Source: Brasenia schreberi (lineage: Eukaryota > Streptophyta > Magnoliopsida > Nymphaeales > Cabombaceae). From it: DNA of 64,000 nt. The stretch is taken from NCBI GenBank assembly GCA_036023115.1, contig JAYKKT010000073.1, positions 17,477,501 through 17,541,500 of the forward strand. The letters are read 5' to 3'. The position numbers were made by a program, and so were the translations under genes. Shown here piece after piece: positions 60,672 through 64,000 of this stretch; the stretch's first letter is position 1, and every line of letters starts with the position of its first letter. Below the pieces are notes generated by a model. It made no database searches and was not told the DNA's origin. It was given only the letters and a program-made list of their open reading frames with translations.

Positions 60672-63071
60672 TTTATTACAATTTACAACTCTTTTCTTGC
60701 AGTACATATGTATCCAACTTTGTGTCCTCATGGGAGTGGTACTCTTCTTCCCAGCCAAAGTCGTTTGTTGTGTTGCTTATAGCCAATATCCATATGAATC
60801 CTAAACAATCTTTCCAAAGTACGTGGTAGAAAGTTTTATTTGATACTATTTGTTATGCTGAGATAAGGTTTGTGCGTTCTCCACCTAAATAACTTACAGG
60901 TTAAAAAATCAAAACAGGTATGATGTAGGTTATCTGGCTGCCTTGCACATCAAAATCTTATCTCATACTTGATTGCTCCAGTGAAACTCATTACTCTAAT
61001 ATGGGGGTCAAGTTATTGATGCAGAGGAGTGGTCTTTTAGGTTTGAAATTCATCTTTTTTTGCTATTCTCTAAGGTGTGCTGTTTTCTTGTTGGTAATTT
61101 GGAAATCTTGCCTATTTGGAAACATCTTTCTTTCATCCTACCTCTGTAATCTGCTTTAAACTGCTTACTCATAAACGTTTACATGCTCCTCCATTTTGCG
61201 AAATAGTTTCTGCTTGGTTATATTAATTATGATAGTTGATCTATTTTTCTTATCATGTTTATACTCTTACCTTTGCTTTCCCACTTTTTGTTTGTAAGAA
61301 GTGGAAATGGAATTTCACCACTTTTCTTGTATTTACAATTAGCTTGCCCTGTTACTGGAAGTGACGTAAGTTCTAATATAATCATGCCATTTAAATGGGA
61401 ACCATCTTACTGGGCATAAATGTAACAATAGAGTCTTAGCGCTAGTGGTAGTGGCGGAAATATTGCGATTACATTGTTCTTAAGAGACCATTAGTTAATG
61501 GCATTCAATATTTGGAAATTTTCAGTTGCTGAAGAAGAATTAATATCTTCCTTTTCACCGTTAATATATAATTACTAAGAACACAGATTTAGGTGGGAAG
61601 ATTTTGTATTGGTGTATTAATATGCAAAATTATAGCCTACTAGCTGATTTTGTCATCTTTCTTCATTTAGATTTCGTTCATCATTGGTTGTGTAGGTTTA
61701 GCCAAATCCAACTTTAATGTAGTTTTTTTTCATCCTTGGGTTCTAAACATTTGCCTACTTTTAGCACATGCAGATTGGTGAAAATTTCACAGCTTTCTTG
61801 GTTGATGATTTTCTGATGTCTTTGATCGTTTCATATTGGTAGTAGCATTCTCATTCATTAAGTTAGTACTGGTTGCAAATGCTGTCAGACAAAAAAAATG
61901 CCTTATTTCATTAAATTGTCCAAACTCAGGGCTAAAAGATTGCCCTTCAAATTTTGATAGAATGTTGTTCTCAAAGACCTATTTTTTTTTTCTAAATAGG
62001 TATATCTTATTACCTTGATGTAAAAACTATGGTTTTTCTTTTGTGGCAAGTAGGAACTGTTGATACTTGATATGTTACAATTTTCGGTTTCAGCCTTAGA
62101 GGAACCTCAAAATATCCTTTTAGCTTTTGTTTCATTGGCATCATGGTCAACCACATTATTATGTATGTCTACTTCTAACTTTGCAGAAGTGCAAAAAACT
62201 AGAAAACAACTTCTTGCCCTGACGTAGTTGCGGGAACAAAGTTTTTGTTGGTGTCTTTTTTCTGAGAAATTTGTTTATGTAAATGCAGCGCTGTTGCAGG
62301 TAGGTGAAATTGTTTCAAACAATATTATCACTGTGGCTTCCTCGCAAGCAGAAGGCTGATAAACAAGGAAATTCCCATTCCTGTACAAATGTAGGGTTAA
62401 TGTGATTCACAAGGTTAACCTTTTTCAGGGAGAAAACATCAAGAAACTGTGGATCAAAGACATGCCCCTTGCTTCTACATAAGCTTCTATGTTTTGATCA
62501 TTCCAGGCTCCCTAATTATTGATGCGGAAAGTAGGCAATAGTCTTGCTCTTATGGAGTTTACAGCTGATCCTTTTATGCTTAAGTATCTCGAGTAGTCTA
62601 GGAATGTCTGTCATCCTTGCATTTGTCTTATGTTTGAGGAACAAGGAAGCCAACGCTGTTGCTGAGAAAATTCAATTTGTTGCAATATCGCAAAAACAAC
62701 TAAATGGTCTTATTGGCTATTCCTTTGTAAAATTTTGAACTTGCCATCTTCCAGATCTTTTGTTTCTTTTATTCTAAATACCTTTTAATGCATATTTTTT
62801 AATATAGTCATAATGGAACCCATCCCATGCCTTTCCCAGACTAAGCGTGTCGACTACATGGATTCTTACCATTGAGCTCGTTCTTGTCTCATACTGGCTT
62901 TTTCAATATATGTTAAATATAGTAAACCTTCTATTTTACGTTTTTCACCTTTCTTTATGCCAAATATCCTAAAGCTCGAGTGGTTATCTTGAACAACCAG
63001 TATTTAAAAATTTCTCCCGAGGGAAACATTGTTGAAAAAATGTCAAATAATGAGAACGTTGACTATGGTTA
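60672..63071. other. Possible LARP1 intron or intergenic, no coding block found
   Basis: AT-rich with many T runs. No La-domain or LARP1 C-terminal (DM15) coding was recognised on either strand. An RTE scrap is at about 62,829-62,867. Confidence 0.4.
62829..62867 (-). mobile_element. RTE LINE 3'-end scrap
   Basis: gcctttcccagactaagcg followed by gtcgactacatggattctt matches the minus-strand 3' end found in the other RTE copies. It is very short and has no visible duplication. Confidence 0.5.
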
Positions 63072-63334
63072 GACTTAGGAGAATTATATGCTACTTCTCT
63101 TCGATTGTGAGAATTGTGTTAAAGGAGGGCTGCGTTAGGCTTCTGACAGCCAGAAAATGTTGTCGGATTTTTATGTCATATATTATACAAATTTTGAGCA
63201 TTGACTTAGGAAAATTATATGCTACTTCTCTTTGATTGTGAGAATTGTGTTAAAGGAGGGTTGTGTTAGGCTTCCAACAGCCAGAAAATGTTGTCGGATT
63301 TTTGTGTCATAGATTATACAAATTTTTAGCATTG
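63072..63334. repeat. Two 131-base tandem units in an RTE 5' UTR
   Basis: Units starting at 63072 and 63203 share gacttagg-aaattatatgc, gattgtgagaattgtgttaa, gacagccagaaaatgttgtc or its close variant, and acaaatttt-agcattg. They differ at about ten positions. The duplicated part lies upstream of the part duplicated in the copy at 50218-53591. Confidence 0.92.
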
Positions 63335-64000
63335 CGTTGAGGCGTCCCCTCTTAGCGACACACTACATAGCACGTAGGCAGTGAAAAATAAGCGAAGGCC
63401 TTAACATTTTTGTCGGGATGTAGTGAATCAATTGCATAGAGGGTTCCCACATCATGAACGGGTGTGGGTAAAGAAGTTAGTCTCGCTACATTGTCACCTT
63501 AATATAGTGAACAAATTATATGCAAGGGTAATGAAGCTAATCTTAGATAATAAGATTCATAATGGTTCTTGAAATATCATAACATTGTCCGGTAAACCAA
63601 TAAAAGTGGTAGACACTATGATTCAAAGAAAGATTCGTATTCTATATTTACAAGATACAAAGTGGGTTGGAGAAAAAGCAAAGGAGATTGAGGATACATA
63701 TTTTAAATTATGGTATTTAGGAAAGAAAAAGGCTCGAAACGGAGTTGATATTATCATAAATAAAGATTTAAAGGATAATGTAGTAGACATATACCGATAT
63801 CGAATTATGACATTGAAATTAGTGCTACGAGATAGGTTTTGAATATAGCTTGTGCTTACGCATGGTTTAGGAGGAGACTTAAATGGACACGTCGGTAAAG
63901 AGGCATTAGTTATAGATCTATTGGTAAAAAAGTGGACAATGAAGAAAAGAGTGCATCAAGGTGTTCAAACTATATGGTGGAACCTCAAAAGAGAGAAAGA
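63072..64000 (+). mobile_element. RTE-clade LINE 5' part, cut by the window end
   Basis: Plus-strand 5' UTR (63072-63560) followed by endonuclease sequence (63585-63842; KIRILYLQDTKWVGEKAKEI). Internal losses then join VLRDRF-type sequence to GGDLNGHVGKEAL-like sequence at about 63,868 and to the linker part at about 63,925. The element continues beyond the window. The frame is interrupted, so it is inactive. Confidence 0.88.

Noticed and set aside
62165..62230. Possible next LARP1 exon after tttgcag, reading KKLENNFL
   Set aside because: Only about eight residues resemble the expected V-K-K-L-T-N-N block; stops follow at once, and the phase does not fit the exon 4 donor.

Overview
The window is nuclear DNA of a flowering plant. 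The evidence is exon-intron genes of plant-specific families (expansin-like A, the At1g01540-type receptor-like kinase group), GT-AG introns up to about 10 kb, AT-rich intergenic DNA, long (AT)n and (AG)n runs, plant RTE-type LINEs, tRNA-derived SINE-like units, a Copia-type LTR element and a plant-mobile-domain relic. The species cannot be named from sequence alone. No prokaryotic features, CRISPR arrays or rRNA genes were seen.

Layout. 1-6.1 kb: expansin-like A gene (minus, five exons) whose last intron holds an RTE LINE and ends in AT instead of AG. 7.06-7.38 kb: a perfect 86-bp inverted repeat with an AT-rich loop, followed by a long (AG)n run. 8.3-9.7 kb: SINE-like units. 11.0-13.9 kb: receptor-like kinase gene (plus) with a damaged fourth exon. 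17-18.5 kb: decayed plant-mobile-domain gene. 20.6-38.9 kb: complete 14-exon CAAX protease STE24 gene (minus), 424 codons, with one LINE in intron 9 and a nest of elements in the 10.3-kb intron 1. 40.5-41.0 kb: 3' relic of a methyltransferase gene. 41.6-42.9 kb: L1-clade LINE relic. 44.0-47.5 kb: cytosolic HSP90 gene (minus), heat-shock promoter and introns kept but coding region broken. 50.0-53.6 kb: two RTE copies, one with both ends and target duplications. 55.0-56.4 kb: first four exons of a LARP1-type La-domain gene (plus), with another RTE copy (57.8-60.7 kb) downstream in what is probably its next intron. 63.1-64.0 kb: 5' part of a further RTE copy cut by the window end.

The most interesting structure is the nest in STE24 intron 1. 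An old RTE LINE (28.67-37.63 kb) was split twice: by a 1.36-kb element with terminal inverted repeats, and by a 4.7-kb non-autonomous Copia-type LTR retrotransposon (32,713-37,421; target duplication GAAAC; tRNA-iMet-type primer site; polypurine tract). In place of gag-pol the LTR element carries intronless pieces of host genes: a plastid-type phosphofructokinase, the spliceosomal SmF protein, and a third unassigned protein. This is a multi-gene transduplicating retrotransposon.

The genes are not an operon or pathway. STE24 (prenyl-protein processing), LARP1 (mRNA binding), HSP90 (chaperone), the expansin-like protein (cell wall) and the kinase (signalling) are unrelated neighbours. Four of the six host loci carry lesions; STE24 and the visible part of LARP1 look intact.
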